Below are positions 1 to 8,895 of a stretch of DNA of 64,000 nucleotides, in pieces. Each line of letters begins with the position of its first letter. Within the stretch, counting starts at the first letter, position 1. This DNA is from Thalassobacillus devorans (GTDB lineage Bacteria > Bacillota > Bacilli > Bacillales > Halobacillaceae). The DNA is taken from assembly GCF_011761345.1 (NCBI RefSeq), contig NZ_JAASRY010000001.1, forward strand, positions 1,178,001 to 1,242,000. The letters are read 5' to 3'. The notes beneath the pieces were generated by a model. That model saw only the letters and a list, made by a program, of their open reading frames with translations. It was not told the DNA's origin and searched no databases. Both the position numbers and the translations under genes were made by a program.

Positions 1-1
1 T

Positions 2-829
2 GGGAAAGACAAAGATGCGACCGTAGAAGATGTTTCGTCTAATTCACGTGTGACATTTGGAGAAACTCTCAAATTATTACCAAATATTTCTCGTTCTTCT
101 TTAATAGGAACGTTTATAGGTATTATCCCGGGGATAGGGGGAGATCCAGCAGCTTTTGTAGCTTATAACGAAGCGATGCGTTGGTCTAAAAACCCGAAGA
201 ATTTTGGAAAAGGTGAAATAGGAGGAGTAGCTGCCCCAGAAGCTGCAAATAACGCAGTAACAGGAGGAGCTCTTATTCCACTGCTTACATTAGGAATACC
301 TGGTAATACAGTAACAGCTATTTTGATCGGTGGCCTATTAATACATGGGTTGCGTCCAGGACCTATGCTTTTTGAAGAAAATGGAGATGTAGTTTATTCA
401 TTGTTTATAAGTTTACTAGTTACTAATATTTTATTTATGGTGTTTGGTTTAGCGTTTACGAAGTATTTTGCAGCTGTTCTAAAGGTTCCTTCTAGAATAT
501 TAGGCCCTATCATTTTAATGTTAAGCATTATAGGTGCATATGCGATTCACAATAGTTATTTTGATATATGGATCATGTTGATCTTTGGGTTTATTGGATA
601 TTTGTTCAGGCAGATAAATGTTCCGACAACTCCAATAGTTCTTGCTCTAATTCTAGGTCCTATTGCGGAAGAAAGTTTTAGACAAGCTCTTTTGCAAGGT
701 GGCGGAGAGATGAGCATTTTTGTCACTCGCCCAATTACTTTAGTATTTTTAGTTTTAGCTGTTATATCGTTTTTCACTCCATTTGTAAGAGATTTAATTG
801 GATCACGAAAACTTAAAAAGTCAAACTAA
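2..829 (+). CDS. TctA-type tripartite tricarboxylate transporter large permease (5' end outside window)
   Basis: The reading frame is open from base 2, so the N-terminal half lies upstream of the window. What remains is about 275 residues of a family usually near 500. It is very hydrophobic, with repeated membrane segments. It carries the glycine/proline-rich signature GIIPGIGGDPAAF and a second related stretch, GGALIPLLTLGIPG, both typical of the large membrane subunit TctA. The family imports tricarboxylates or other organic acids together with a periplasmic-type binding protein (TctC) and a small membrane subunit (TctB). Neither partner is visible here, and they are expected upstream. The GTG at base 50 is an internal codon and not a likely start. 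The substrate cannot be told from the sequence. Confidence 0.85.
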   Translation, partial: GKDKDATVEDVSSNSRVTFGETLKLLPNISRSSLIGTFIGIIPGIGGDPAAFVAYNEAMRWSKNPKNFGKGEIGGVAAPEAANNAVTGGALIPLLTLGIPGNTVTAILIGGLLIHGLRPGPMLFEENGDVVYSLFISLLVTNILFMVFGLAFTKYFAAVLKVPSRILGPIILMLSIIGAYAIHNSYFDIWIMLIFGFIGYLFRQINVPTTPIVLALILGPIAEESFRQALLQGGGEMSIFVTRPITLVFLVLAVISFFTPFVRDLIGSRKLKKSN

Positions 830-921
830 TAATAGAAGGATAATAATGTAAAACTCATACCGAAGAATTACAGCAACTTTTTAAAAACGCAGGTGTGAAT
901 TATGAAAAGGAAGGATATTTA

Positions 922-1356
922 GTGAAAAACCTATCTATAAAACCTGATAATTTTAAGGATTTAACATCGGATCACTTATTTTCATTTTTCGATCGGATGA
1001 GATATAAAGACTTCATCCAATTTTTCCTAGAGGAAAATAATAAGGGAGAAAATGGCTTACTCGTCAAATATATTCGGGAATCTCTGCTTCAAGAGGAAGA
1101 GGATTTTGTACAAAATCAAATTAATTACTTTAACCGCAATGAATTAACGTTGTGGGATGCTCAGGCTTCAAAAATATTTGACCAATTTAATACAAGGTGC
1201 ATTAGGAGCACTTACGAATATTCGGATAGCAAAAAGATACCTATGATGTTTCTCCTTTTAACGCTAAACTATGTTTTTGTGGGTTATAAGGATAAACATT
1301 TTCGGAAAGTACTGGGATTAAAAAAACGCTCTTTTATAAAACCGTTTAAGATTTGA
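922..1356 (+). CDS. hypothetical protein with a probably frameshifted original start
   Basis: I do not recognise this protein of about 144 residues. It is charged and rich in aromatic residues, with no membrane segment or catalytic motif that I can name. The GTG at 922 is chosen because AAGGAAGGA lies seven bases upstream. Protein-like sequence in the same frame extends upstream to base 850 without a start codon. At 846-848 there is an ATG behind a good ribosome site (AGAAGGA), but it is followed by a single extra T at 849 that makes the next codon TAA. Removing that T would join the ATG to the frame. The gene therefore looks like a longer protein that lost its start, now perhaps read from GTG 922 or dead. 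It follows the permease closely and its stop overlaps the next reading frame. Confidence 0.5.
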   Translation: MKNLSIKPDNFKDLTSDHLFSFFDRMRYKDFIQFFLEENNKGENGLLVKYIRESLLQEEEDFVQNQINYFNRNELTLWDAQASKIFDQFNTRCIRSTYEYSDSKKIPMMFLLLTLNYVFVGYKDKHFRKVLGLKKRSFIKPFKI

Positions 1357-1388
1357 AGGCACAAAATATACATGGTGGCGAAAATTCT

Positions 1389-2534
1389 ATGAAAAAGGAT
1401 AAAAAAGTATATTTAACCTTACTAAGCACTGCCTGTTTTATGTTCAGTATTGCTGGGAGCCGTCCACTTATTCCATTGTTTGCTAACAATATTGGGGCGA
1501 CAAACACTGACATCGGTTTAATCGTTGCCATGTTTTCCTTTTTACCTTTGTTTCTTTCACTACCTATAGGTAATATAATAGATAAAATCGGCCCGAAGAG
1601 TCCTCTTTTGTACAGCATAGGCTTAGGGGGCGTGGGGCTAATATGTCCGTATCTATCGTCAAATTTATCTGGGATCTATATTTCCCAAGTATTGACGGGT
1701 ATCTCGCAAATGATATTCGTTATAGCCATGCAGACTTTCACAGGACGCTTTGAAAAGAGAGAAAAACGAGATTTTCATATTTTTATATTTAGTATAGGGG
1801 TAGCAGTTGGAAGTTTTTTCGGCCCTCTATTCAGTGGCATACTCTCTCAGCAAAAAGGGTATGCTTTTACATTTTTTATATTAGGAATTTTGTCTTTGTT
1901 TTCAATTATTTTAGTTCTTCTCTTACAAATAAAAGGTTATAGCGATAAAAATATTAAGGGAAAAGATATAGATAAGACTGTACTTGAATTATTGACACAA
2001 CGGAATTTGAGATATGCTTTTCTAGTAAGTGCTTTGGTGCTAATTGCAAAAGATATGTTTATTGCTTATTTTCCTTTACTTGCTAATGAAAAAGGTATAT
2101 CAAATGTTTTAATAGGGATAATTATTTCCATAAATGCTGGTGCAGGTGTGTTAATTAGGTTTGTCCTTCCAATTATTGCTCAAAAATGGCACCAACGAAA
2201 AGTAATTTCTTTTTCAATCCTGGCGGTTGCTATTCTTTATATGACTTATCCATTATTAGAACATGTGACTTTATTCCTCGTTATTTCATTTATACTTGGT
2301 ATTTGTTTGGGTATTGGTCAACCATTATCAATATCAGCTACTATAAGTAATCTACCATCTGATCAGGTAGGGAAAGGGTTAGGTTTAAGGTTATGTATCA
2401 ATAAGTTTGCACAAGTTATTATGCCGGCTTTTTTGGGTGTCGTAGCAAATGTAGGCGGAATTACTGGAGTATTTTATGTGATTGGTATTATTATATTCGC
2501 AGGTTCAGTGAAAACAGGAAAAGAAAAGGAATAA
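1389..2534 (+). CDS. MFS-family membrane transporter
   Basis: A hydrophobic protein of about 381 residues with about twelve predicted membrane segments in two halves. The loop between segments 2 and 3 contains GNIIDKIGPKSP, a form of the major facilitator signature. The ATG at 1389 (MKKDKKVY) is preferred over the TTG at 1353: it directly precedes the first membrane segment, with a GGTGG stretch upstream. The longer reading overlaps the previous gene. Substrate and direction of transport are not evident. It lies between a carboxylate permease and an RpiR regulator, which suggests uptake or export of a small carbon compound, but that is only inference from position. Confidence 0.75.
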   Translation: MKKDKKVYLTLLSTACFMFSIAGSRPLIPLFANNIGATNTDIGLIVAMFSFLPLFLSLPIGNIIDKIGPKSPLLYSIGLGGVGLICPYLSSNLSGIYISQVLTGISQMIFVIAMQTFTGRFEKREKRDFHIFIFSIGVAVGSFFGPLFSGILSQQKGYAFTFFILGILSLFSIILVLLLQIKGYSDKNIKGKDIDKTVLELLTQRNLRYAFLVSALVLIAKDMFIAYFPLLANEKGISNVLIGIIISINAGAGVLIRFVLPIIAQKWHQRKVISFSILAVAILYMTYPLLEHVTLFLVISFILGICLGIGQPLSISATISNLPSDQVGKGLGLRLCINKFAQVIMPAFLGVVANVGGITGVFYVIGIIIFAGSVKTGKEKE

Positions 2535-2645
2535 ATTTTGAGGGGCAATATGTATAGTGTTAAAGTAATAATATATGAAAAATATTAATATCGTAAGTGA
2601 AAATAGCAGTAGTTATTAAGACTATAAATTAATGGAGAGAAAACA

Positions 2646-3497
2646 ATGGATAATCCTTTGGTTAATTTAAAAGAGAAAATTTCTGAACTCACAACTACGC
2701 AACGCAAAGTTGCTGATTATATTTTACAAAACCCTTCGGAGGTTGCTTTTCTGACCGTCGATCAATTAGCACGCAAAGTTGGAACCAGCACTACAACAAT
2801 TATGAGATTAACTTTTACTTTGGGTTATACAGGGTATTCTCAATTTCAGAAAGGGCTTCAGGCTATACTCCGTAATAGAACAGCTCCCCATACCCGTTTA
2901 GAAACGAATCTGAAAAACATGAACGAAGATGATCTTTGGGGGCATACAGTCAGCAAGCATTTGAATCAAATTGAAAATATGTTTGATTTAATTTCCGCTG
3001 AATACCTGGATACCATTATTGATGAGATATTGGTGGCTAATCGGATTTATTGTACAAGTGTCCGTAGTGGTCTTCCAGTTGGGCAGTATCTGACTCACGG
3101 TTTGAATCGTTCATTAGGAAATTGTAACTTAGTAATGGCTGATATGAGTGACTGGATTGATGATATGATAAATATGAAATCCACTGATTTAATTATTGCT
3201 ACTAGCTTTCCTAGGTATGCTCAACGTATCATTGAATTCGTAAAGGTTGCAAAAGAGCGGAATATTAAAGTTATTGCTATTACAGATAATTATTCAGCCC
3301 CGATTGTAGAGTATGCTGATTATATTCTTACTTGTGATTCAAGTAGTATAGCCTTTCATAACTCCCCTATTACAGCAATGGTCGTAGCTGACTACATTAT
3401 TAGTGCGGCAGCAATTAGAAATTCTGATCAAACTCGGGGAAGACTGGATGAAATAAACAACATATTAACAAAGATAAAATATCATAACGGCAAATGA
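2646..3497 (+). CDS. RpiR/MurR-family transcriptional regulator
   Basis: A 283-residue protein with the two-domain layout of the RpiR family. The N-terminal helix-turn-helix (about residues 1-77) contains LTTTQRKVADYILQNP and VGTSTTTIMRL. A C-terminal SIS domain (about 110-260), which binds phosphosugars in characterised members, contains STDLIIATSFPRYAQRIIEFVK. A GGAGAG ribosome site precedes ATG 2646. Such regulators usually control a neighbouring sugar or amino-sugar catabolic operon, and here the likely targets are the transporters upstream. The effector is unknown. Confidence 0.85.
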   Translation: MDNPLVNLKEKISELTTTQRKVADYILQNPSEVAFLTVDQLARKVGTSTTTIMRLTFTLGYTGYSQFQKGLQAILRNRTAPHTRLETNLKNMNEDDLWGHTVSKHLNQIENMFDLISAEYLDTIIDEILVANRIYCTSVRSGLPVGQYLTHGLNRSLGNCNLVMADMSDWIDDMINMKSTDLIIATSFPRYAQRIIEFVKVAKERNIKVIAITDNYSAPIVEYADYILTCDSSSIAFHNSPITAMVVADYIISAAAIRNSDQTRGRLDEINNILTKIKYHNGK

Positions 3498-3836
3498 TTT
3501 TACCTAGCAAGATAACTCGCTATGACTTACCAAGTTATTCATAATATACTATTTATGACTGGATTTTGACTGGATATTAATTATGAATACAGATACCTTA
3601 TTTAACAATAAGCTCGCACTGTAATGTTAAATACCAATTATATAAAGGTTTTTAACATCTATTTATAAGTATTTCGTAAAATAAGAGAATGGGCGGCATG
3701 ATGTAAGTTTAAATAAAGGGTAACCACCCATTATTTGATAGAAGTTTAATTCTTTGGACCAAAAAAAGACCAAAAATATTTAAAAGAAGGGCAGTTTATT
3801 TAACAAAGCGCCCTTATGTTTATGCGGGTTTATCGA
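3498..3836. other. non-coding AT-rich stretch
   Basis: About 340 bases without a convincing gene on either strand. The only structure I see is an imperfect inverted repeat near 3787-3818 (AAGGGC ... GCCCTT) with a long loop, which could be a weak terminator. No promoter or ribosome site is clear. Confidence 0.4.
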
Positions 3837-3938
3837 TTAGAAACGAACATTCGTTTCCATAAAATCTATTCCGTACACAAGTCCACCCTTGGGAACGTGA
3901 ACAGTATATCTCCGTATATTAATCAAGACAAAAGCCAT
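3837..3938 (-). pseudogene. short ORF or C-terminal gene remnant (33 codons)
   Basis: Read on the minus strand from an ATG at 3938, this frame gives 33 residues including RRYTVHVPKGGLVYGIDF and ending METNVRF before TAA. The composition looks protein-like rather than random, but the start lies inside the terminator hairpin of the gene upstream and has no proper ribosome site. I read it as the tail of a lost gene. I do not recognise the family. Its last codons coincide with a palindrome that resembles a LexA box (3844-3857). Confidence 0.3.
3844..3857. promoter_or_regulatory. LexA-box-like palindrome, no obvious target
   Basis: CGAACATTCGTTTC fits the Bacillus LexA consensus CGAACRNRYGTTYC at all but one defined position. 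It is the core of an 18-base imperfect palindrome (3840-3857) with 8-base arms. No gene starts just downstream on either strand, and the site overlaps the end of a coding remnant, so it may be a relic of a lost SOS gene or a coincidence. Confidence 0.35.
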
Positions 3939-3963
3939 TGATGCACCACGCATCAATGGCTTT
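3931..3963 (-). terminator. Rho-independent terminator of the small gene at 3973-4212
   Basis: A perfect 14-base-pair stem (AAAGCCATTGATGC / GCATCAATGGCTTT) with a five-base loop lies just after the stop codon on the minus strand. No long T run follows, but the A/T pairs at the base of the stem fit an intrinsic terminator. Confidence 0.75.
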
Positions 3964-3972
3964 ATTTATGGG

Positions 3973-4212
3973 TCAACACCATCCAAGATCGCAATCACTT
4001 ACGTATTGCTGAATATCATTCACTTTATTTATACGAAAGATTTTTCCTTTTTGGTATTTGAAACCTTCTATCATTTCGTAACGATTTTCTTCACCAGTCA
4101 TTAAAATACAGCCGATTTTTTCCTTATAAAGGTATAAATTCATGTTTCCTTCTTCTAACTTTCCATTAATACTATCTGTAATATCTACTAACTGAAAGTT
4201 CTCTGTCTTCAT
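3973..4212 (-). CDS. small hypothetical protein (79 aa)
   Basis: Not recognised. The frame encodes 79 mixed charged and aromatic residues with two cysteines in the C-terminal CDLGWC and no membrane segment. It is supported as a real gene by the excellent ribosome site AAAGGAGGAATTG before ATG 4212 and by a strong terminator hairpin directly after the stop. Both neighbours are separated by non-coding DNA, so it is a single-gene unit. Confidence 0.6.
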   Translation of the reverse strand: MKTENFQLVDITDSINGKLEEGNMNLYLYKEKIGCILMTGEENRYEMIEGFKYQKGKIFRINKVNDIQQYVSDCDLGWC

Positions 4213-4444
4213 TCAATTCCTCCTTTAAAATAAATAACACCATTCTTTCATAACGGTTGTACGTTATTATAAAGGAGCGTCAGGTGGAAAAGCAACTTAT
4301 AGTCAGAATATATTGATAATTCAGTTAATTAGTCCTATGTCTAGTTAATGGATAAGAAAAAAGCACATAATCAGCGCTTTTTATAGTTATATACTAGGGT
4401 TTGGTATTCCTATACGGTAAATGATTCAGTATTAATATAAAACA
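4213..4444. other. intergenic region
   Basis: It holds the presumed promoter of the small gene at 3973-4212. It also holds a short hairpin at 4356-4382 (AAAAAAGC / GCTTTTTT, 11-base loop) that could end transcription in either direction. No gene is seen. Confidence 0.4.
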
Positions 4445-4487
4445 AAAAGGACAATCACCGCTATTAGTATTCGGTGGTTGTCCTTTT
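4445..4487 (-). terminator. lexA terminator
   Basis: A 16-pair stem with one G-T pair (AAAAGGACAATCACCG / CGGTGGTTGTCCTTTT) and an 11-base loop. On the minus strand it is followed by TTTTTGTTTTA, a standard intrinsic terminator just after the lexA stop. Confidence 0.9.
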
Positions 4488-4529
4488 AAGCTTATTTATG
4501 ATTGACACATATAATAAGAGAGGGGGGTA

Positions 4530-5153
4530 TTAATGGATCGCACGGTATAACCCCACTACTTTTCCCAGAATAGATACATCCTGAAGGATAATCGGATCCA
4601 TGGTAGCATTTTCAGGCTGCAGACGGATATGATTTTTTTCTTTGAAAAAACGTTTGACTGTGGCTTCTTCGTCTTCCGTCATGGCAACGACAATTTCACC
4701 ATTTTGAGCGGTTGGTGTCTGTTTCACAATGACCATATCTCCATCCAATATACCAGCTTCAATCATACTTTCTCCTTCGACTACAAGTACGAACGTATTT
4801 TCTTCCCCGCCGGCCAGGTTCTCCGGCAGCGGTACATATTCTTCGATATTTTCAATTGCTGTAATAGGAGAGCCGGCTGTTACTTTACCAATTACCGGGG
4901 CATAGGCGGCTTCACTTCTCGGAATATTTTGTTCTTCTTCTAATTCTAATACCTCTATTGCACGAGGCTTTGTTGGGTCTCTTCGTATGAAACCTTTTTT
5001 CTCTAACCTCGCAAGGTGACCGTGGACCGTGGAACTGGAGGCAAGTCCAACAGCCTGTCCTATCTCGCGTACAGAAGGTGGATAGCCTTTTGCCAGTACT
5101 TCTTCTTTTATGAATTTCAATATTTCCTGTTGCCGCTTCGATAATTTACTCAT
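4530..5153 (-). CDS. lexA: LexA, SOS transcriptional repressor
   Basis: A 207-residue LexA of usual length. The N-terminal winged helix includes [16 protein letters not shown] and [16 protein letters not shown]. The C-terminal S24 peptidase domain has the A-G cleavage site ([10 protein letters not shown]), the catalytic serine in [11 protein letters not shown] and the lysine in ATVKRFF. LexA represses DNA-damage genes and cleaves itself when RecA filaments form. The frame stays open upstream to 5276, but ATG 5153 (MSKLSKRQ) is preferred because GAGGTG precedes it and because it gives the family N-terminus. It is divergent from the sosA-like/yneB genes, and the shared intergenic region carries three LexA boxes, so it is very likely autoregulated. 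Confidence 0.97.
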   Translation of the reverse strand: MSKLSKRQQEILKFIKEEVLAKGYPPSVREIGQAVGLASSSTVHGHLARLEKKGFIRRDPTKPRAIEVLELEEEQNIPRSEAAYAPVIGKVTAGSPITAIENIEEYVPLPENLAGGEENTFVLVVEGESMIEAGILDGDMVIVKQTPTAQNGEIVVAMTEDEEATVKRFFKEKNHIRLQPENATMDPIILQDVSILGKVVGLYRAIH

Positions 5154-5216
5154 ATAAGCACACCTCGTACATATGTTTTTATTAACCACATTGTACCATG
5201 TTGATTTCCACAATAC

Positions 5217-5228
5217 AAACATTCGTTC
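5217..5228. promoter_or_regulatory. LexA box 1 (lexA side)
   Basis: Read on the minus strand this is GAACGAATGTTT, one base from the palindromic core GAACNNNNGTTC. It is the box nearest lexA and likely mediates autorepression. Confidence 0.7.
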
Positions 5229-5237
5229 GAGTTTTTC

Positions 5238-5265
5238 TTGACAAGAACGAATGTTCGTATATAAT
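5238..5265 (+). promoter_or_regulatory. Sigma-A promoter of the sosA-like/yneB operon
   Basis: A consensus -35 TTGACA (5238-5243) and -10 TATAAT (5260-5265) are separated by 16 bases. A perfect LexA box fills the spacer, so bound LexA would block RNA polymerase directly. Confidence 0.88.
5245..5256. promoter_or_regulatory. LexA box 2 inside the promoter spacer
   Basis: GAACGAATGTTC is a perfect match to the core GAACNNNNGTTC and lies between the -35 and -10 elements of the sosA-like/yneB promoter. Confidence 0.9.
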
Positions 5266-5280
5266 GAAATTAGCAAATGC

Positions 5281-5292
5281 GAACAAAAGTTC
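5281..5292. promoter_or_regulatory. LexA box 3, downstream of the promoter
   Basis: GAACAAAAGTTC is a perfect match to the core GAACNNNNGTTC. It lies in the 5' untranslated region, about 20 bases before the sosA-like start codon. Confidence 0.85.
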
Positions 5293-5309
5293 TGTATGGA
5301 GGGGTTAAA

Positions 5310-5405
5310 ATGTTTGATAAACTATCTAAACTGGACATGACCTATATAATTCTTTTTATTTTGAGTCTGGCATTCTTATATGCTGCTATGACAATCAGCA
5401 GCTGA
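5310..5405 (+). CDS. SosA/YneA-like SOS membrane peptide (31 aa)
   Basis: A 31-residue frame starts at ATG 5310 behind GGAGGGG. It encodes a short polar start ([10 protein letters not shown]), one membrane segment ([17 protein letters not shown]) and stops at TGA 5403-5405. It occupies the place of yneA in B. subtilis and sosA in staphylococci: divergent from lexA, first gene before yneB, under LexA boxes. Those proteins halt cell division during DNA damage. B. subtilis YneA is near 105 residues with a LysM domain, and here no LysM coding is visible after the stop. Function by position is likely; identity as a minimal YneA is inference. Confidence 0.65.
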   Translation: MFDKLSKLDMTYIILFILSLAFLYAAMTISS

Positions 5406-5436
5406 CATTAGGTCTATAGTTTATTATCCGTATTAA

Positions 5437-6117
<681 letters not shown>

Positions 6118-6127
6118 TATATTATAG

Positions 6128-6158
6128 AAGACAAGGGTCATAGGACACTTGTCTTTTT
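6128..6158 (+). terminator. Terminator after yneB
   Basis: Stem AAGACAAG (6128-6135) pairs with CTTGTCTT (6148-6155), followed by Ts. It is a short but typical intrinsic terminator. Confidence 0.7.
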
Positions 6159-6257
6159 AGCACTTAAAGAACTGGTTAACTAACGCTGCCTCCAAAAGTA
6201 TTTGAGGGAACAGAACAGGATCTTCTTATAAGGGCTTACAAAAAGGAGTGTGTACGC

Positions 6258-6491
6258 ATGTTATCAAAAGAAAAACTCAATCGTATAAACGAATTAGCCA
6301 ATAAATCAAAAACAGAATCCCTAACAAAAGCAGAGAAAGACGAACAGCAGCAATTACGTCAAGAATACCTCGGCAATGTCCGTAAGTCTTTCAAAAACCA
6401 ACTGAAAAGTATGAAGGTCGTTGATCCGGAAGGGAATGACGTAACACCGGATAAAGTAAAGCGAATGCAGCGTAACGAAAAGAAACATTAA
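6258..6491 (+). CDS. ynzC: YnzC, DUF896 small cytosolic protein
   Basis: A 77-residue protein with the DUF896 helical hairpin at its N-terminus (LNRINELANKSKTESLT, then ..QQQLRQEYL) and a basic tail. AAGGAGTGTG precedes ATG 6258. In B. subtilis ynzC also follows yneB and belongs to the SOS unit; here a terminator and about 140 bases separate them, so it may have its own promoter. Its function is not established. Confidence 0.92.
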   Translation: MLSKEKLNRINELANKSKTESLTKAEKDEQQQLRQEYLGNVRKSFKNQLKSMKVVDPEGNDVTPDKVKRMQRNEKKH

Positions 6492-6498
6492 TCCAGCA

Positions 6499-6527
6499 GT
6501 CGTACTTTTTAAAGTACGGCTTTTTTT
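6499..6527 (+). terminator. Terminator after ynzC
   Basis: Stem GTCGTACTTT / AAAGTACGGC with a two-base loop and one G-T pair, followed by seven Ts. Confidence 0.88.
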
Positions 6528-6705
6528 ATTGTCTTCATCTATATAAAACCCACATAAAACAAGATGTACATCTGTTTAATATTCCATTCTCGGGGAAAAC
6601 TTCAAAAGTAAATCTTAAAATCAGGTGACAACGCTTGTCTATATGCCATTTTCATTATAGGATTATAGATGGTACATAATGCAGAGCGAGAAAGGGGATT
6701 ATTCC

Positions 6706-8709
6706 ATGTCAAACACGATTGAACAGACATCTATCAACACGATACGGACATTGACCATCGATGCCGTAGAAAAAGCCAACTCCGGCCACCCGGGTATGCC
6801 TATGGGGGCAGCGCCAATGGCTTATACACTTTGGACAGAATATATGAACCATAATCCTAAAAATTCCAATTGGTTCAACCGCGACCGTTTCGTTTTATCA
6901 GCAGGTCACGGCTCCATGCTGATTTACAGCTTGCTTCATCTTTCTGGATACAATGTAACCATCGACGATTTGAAGAATTTCCGTCAATGGGACTCCAAAA
7001 CACCAGGACACCCTGAATTTGGTCATACTGACGGTGTTGAAGCGACTACAGGGCCATTAGGTCAAGGTATTTCTATGTCTACTGGTATGGCGATGGCTGA
7101 AGCACATCTTGCCGCCAAGTATAATACGGCCGACCATAAAGTTGTCGATCATTATACCTACTGTATCTGCAGTGATGGTGACTTGATGGAAGGGGTCTCC
7201 CAGGAATCTGCTTCTCTTGCAGGCCACCTTGGACTTGGAAAGCTAATCGTTTTATATGATTCCAACGACATCTCCCTTGACGGAGATTTGAACCGTGCTT
7301 TCTCTGAAAGCGTTGAAGATCGTTATAAAGCATACGGATGGCAAGTAATCCGTGTCGAAGACGGAAATGATACCAAAGCTATCAGTGAAGCGATTAAAGA
7401 AGCAAAAGAAAATACGGATCAGCCGACAATGATTGAAGTGAAGACAGTCATTGGCTATGGTTCTCCAAACAAGTCAGGTAAAGCAGATTCCCATGGTGCT
7501 CCATTAGGGGAAGAAGAAGCAAATGCAGCCAAAGAACATTATAAGTGGAGCCACGATGAAGCGTTCCATGTACCGGAAGAAGTTTATCAGGATTTCCAGG
7601 AAAAGATTCAAAAGAATGGGGAAGCGAAAGAGTCAGAATGGAATGACTTGCTGGAAGCCTATAACAAAGCCAATCCTGAATTAGGCTCAGAATTCGAAAA
7701 GGCCGTTAATGGCGATCTTCCAGAAGGTTGGAACAAGTCTCTTCCTACTTATACCGAAGAAGATAAATTGGCAACCCGTGCTTCTTCTGGAGAGGCCATC
7801 AATGCATTGTCTGAAGCTATTCCATACTTCTTCGGGGGAAGTGCAGACCTTGCCGGCTCGAATAAAACTGCTGTCAAAGGAGAAGATGACTTCTCTAAAA
7901 ACAATTATGCCGGCCGTAATATCTGGTTCGGTGTCCGGGAATTCGCTATGGCTGCTGCCCTGAACGGAATGGCGTTACATGGCGGGTTGAAAGTATACGC
8001 TGGTACTTTCTTCGTCTTCAGCGACTACATGCGTCCAGCCATTCGTCTGTCTGCACTTATGAACTTGCCGGTGAACTATGTGTTTACGCATGATTCAATT
8101 GCTGTAGGGGAAGATGGACCTACGCACGAACCAGTTGAACAGTTATCATCCCTTAGGGCGATGCCGAACCTTTCTGTGATCCGTCCAGCTGATGGTAATG
8201 AGTCCAGCGCAGCTTGGAGAGTGGCTTTGGAATCCAAAACTACACCAACAGCTCTTGTTTTGACGCGCCAGGGACTTCCTACTTTGCCTGGTACTGCTGA
8301 TCATGCCTATGAAGGGGTAAAGAAAGGTGCTTATGTATTAAGCCCGTCTGAAAAAGAAACACCTGATGCTCTGTTATTAGCGACAGGTTCTGAAGTTCAG
8401 CTTGCTGTACAGGCACAGGCCCAATTAAAGGAAAAAGGCTATGATGTACGTGTGGTAAGTATGCCTTCTTTCGATCGTTTCCAGGCACAGCCGGATGAAT
8501 ATAAAGAAAGTGTATTGCCAAAATCAGTTACCAAGAGGATTGCGATTGAAATGGCTTCCTCCTTCGGCTGGGAACGCTATGTAGGTTTAGATGGTACTGT
8601 TATTGGCATCGATATCTTTGGTGCTTCAGCACCCGGCGAAACCGTTATGAAAGAATATGGTTTCACCGTTGATAACGTAGTAAAACAAACAGAAAAACTG
8701 TTTAAGTAA
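6706..8709 (+). CDS. tkt: Transketolase
   Basis: A full-length 667-residue transketolase. This thiamine-diphosphate enzyme moves two-carbon ketol units in the non-oxidative pentose phosphate pathway. Signatures include [19 protein letters not shown] near the N-terminus, the ThDP-binding [10 protein letters not shown]-type motif (here [13 protein letters not shown]) and the pyrimidine-domain [21 protein letters not shown] 6706 ([15 protein letters not shown]) is chosen over the in-frame ATG at 6679 because GAAAGGGGA lies just upstream of 6706 and because the family starts here. It is a single-gene unit closed by a strong terminator. Codon use looks highly expressed. Confidence 0.97.
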   Translation: MSNTIEQTSINTIRTLTIDAVEKANSGHPGMPMGAAPMAYTLWTEYMNHNPKNSNWFNRDRFVLSAGHGSMLIYSLLHLSGYNVTIDDLKNFRQWDSKTPGHPEFGHTDGVEATTGPLGQGISMSTGMAMAEAHLAAKYNTADHKVVDHYTYCICSDGDLMEGVSQESASLAGHLGLGKLIVLYDSNDISLDGDLNRAFSESVEDRYKAYGWQVIRVEDGNDTKAISEAIKEAKENTDQPTMIEVKTVIGYGSPNKSGKADSHGAPLGEEEANAAKEHYKWSHDEAFHVPEEVYQDFQEKIQKNGEAKESEWNDLLEAYNKANPELGSEFEKAVNGDLPEGWNKSLPTYTEEDKLATRASSGEAINALSEAIPYFFGGSADLAGSNKTAVKGEDDFSKNNYAGRNIWFGVREFAMAAALNGMALHGGLKVYAGTFFVFSDYMRPAIRLSALMNLPVNYVFTHDSIAVGEDGPTHEPVEQLSSLRAMPNLSVIRPADGNESSAAWRVALESKTTPTALVLTRQGLPTLPGTADHAYEGVKKGAYVLSPSEKETPDALLLATGSEVQLAVQAQAQLKEKGYDVRVVSMPSFDRFQAQPDEYKESVLPKSVTKRIAIEMASSFGWERYVGLDGTVIGIDIFGASAPGETVMKEYGFTVDNVVKQTEKLFK

Positions 8710-8740
8710 ACGAATGAATCAAGCGAGAAGTTGACATGCA

Positions 8741-8778
8741 AAAAAGGGCTGTCTCTCCGGTTAGAGACAGCCCTTTTT
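8741..8778 (+). terminator. tkt terminator
   Basis: A perfect 16-pair stem (AAAAAGGGCTGTCTCT / AGAGACAGCCCTTTTT) with a six-base loop. Confidence 0.93.
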
Positions 8779-8803
8779 ATTCTTGCATGCAACTAATTAA
8801 ACA

Positions 8804-8810
8804 TTCGACA
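8804..8810 (-). promoter_or_regulatory. Spo0A box upstream of sirA
   Basis: TTCGACA is the exact reverse complement of the Spo0A box TGTCGAA. It lies about 90 bases before the sirA start. sirA of B. subtilis is activated by Spo0A-P, so conserved control is likely. A -35-like TTGACA (8837-8842) and -10 TATAAT (8864-8869) follow, but with an over-long 21-base spacer, as seen at activator-dependent promoters. Confidence 0.6.
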
Positions 8811-8895
8811 AAACTCGATGTTTTCTTTTTCAGCATTTGACAGATTTATTGTGGTACAACCGCTATAATATCCCTCAAACAGGAGGGGTTAGTGG

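Noticed and set aside
1354-1392. Sec readthrough of TGA at the end of the unknown gene
   Set aside because: Reading through the TGA meets another TGA within a dozen codons and no Cys-aligned motif or hairpin is seen.
5154-5276. Longer start for lexA
   Set aside because: The extra 41 codons cross the LexA box region and do not match LexA; ATG 5153 has a ribosome site and gives the family length.
5403-5412. Sec readthrough of the SosA-like TGA
   Set aside because: A TAG stop follows after one more codon.
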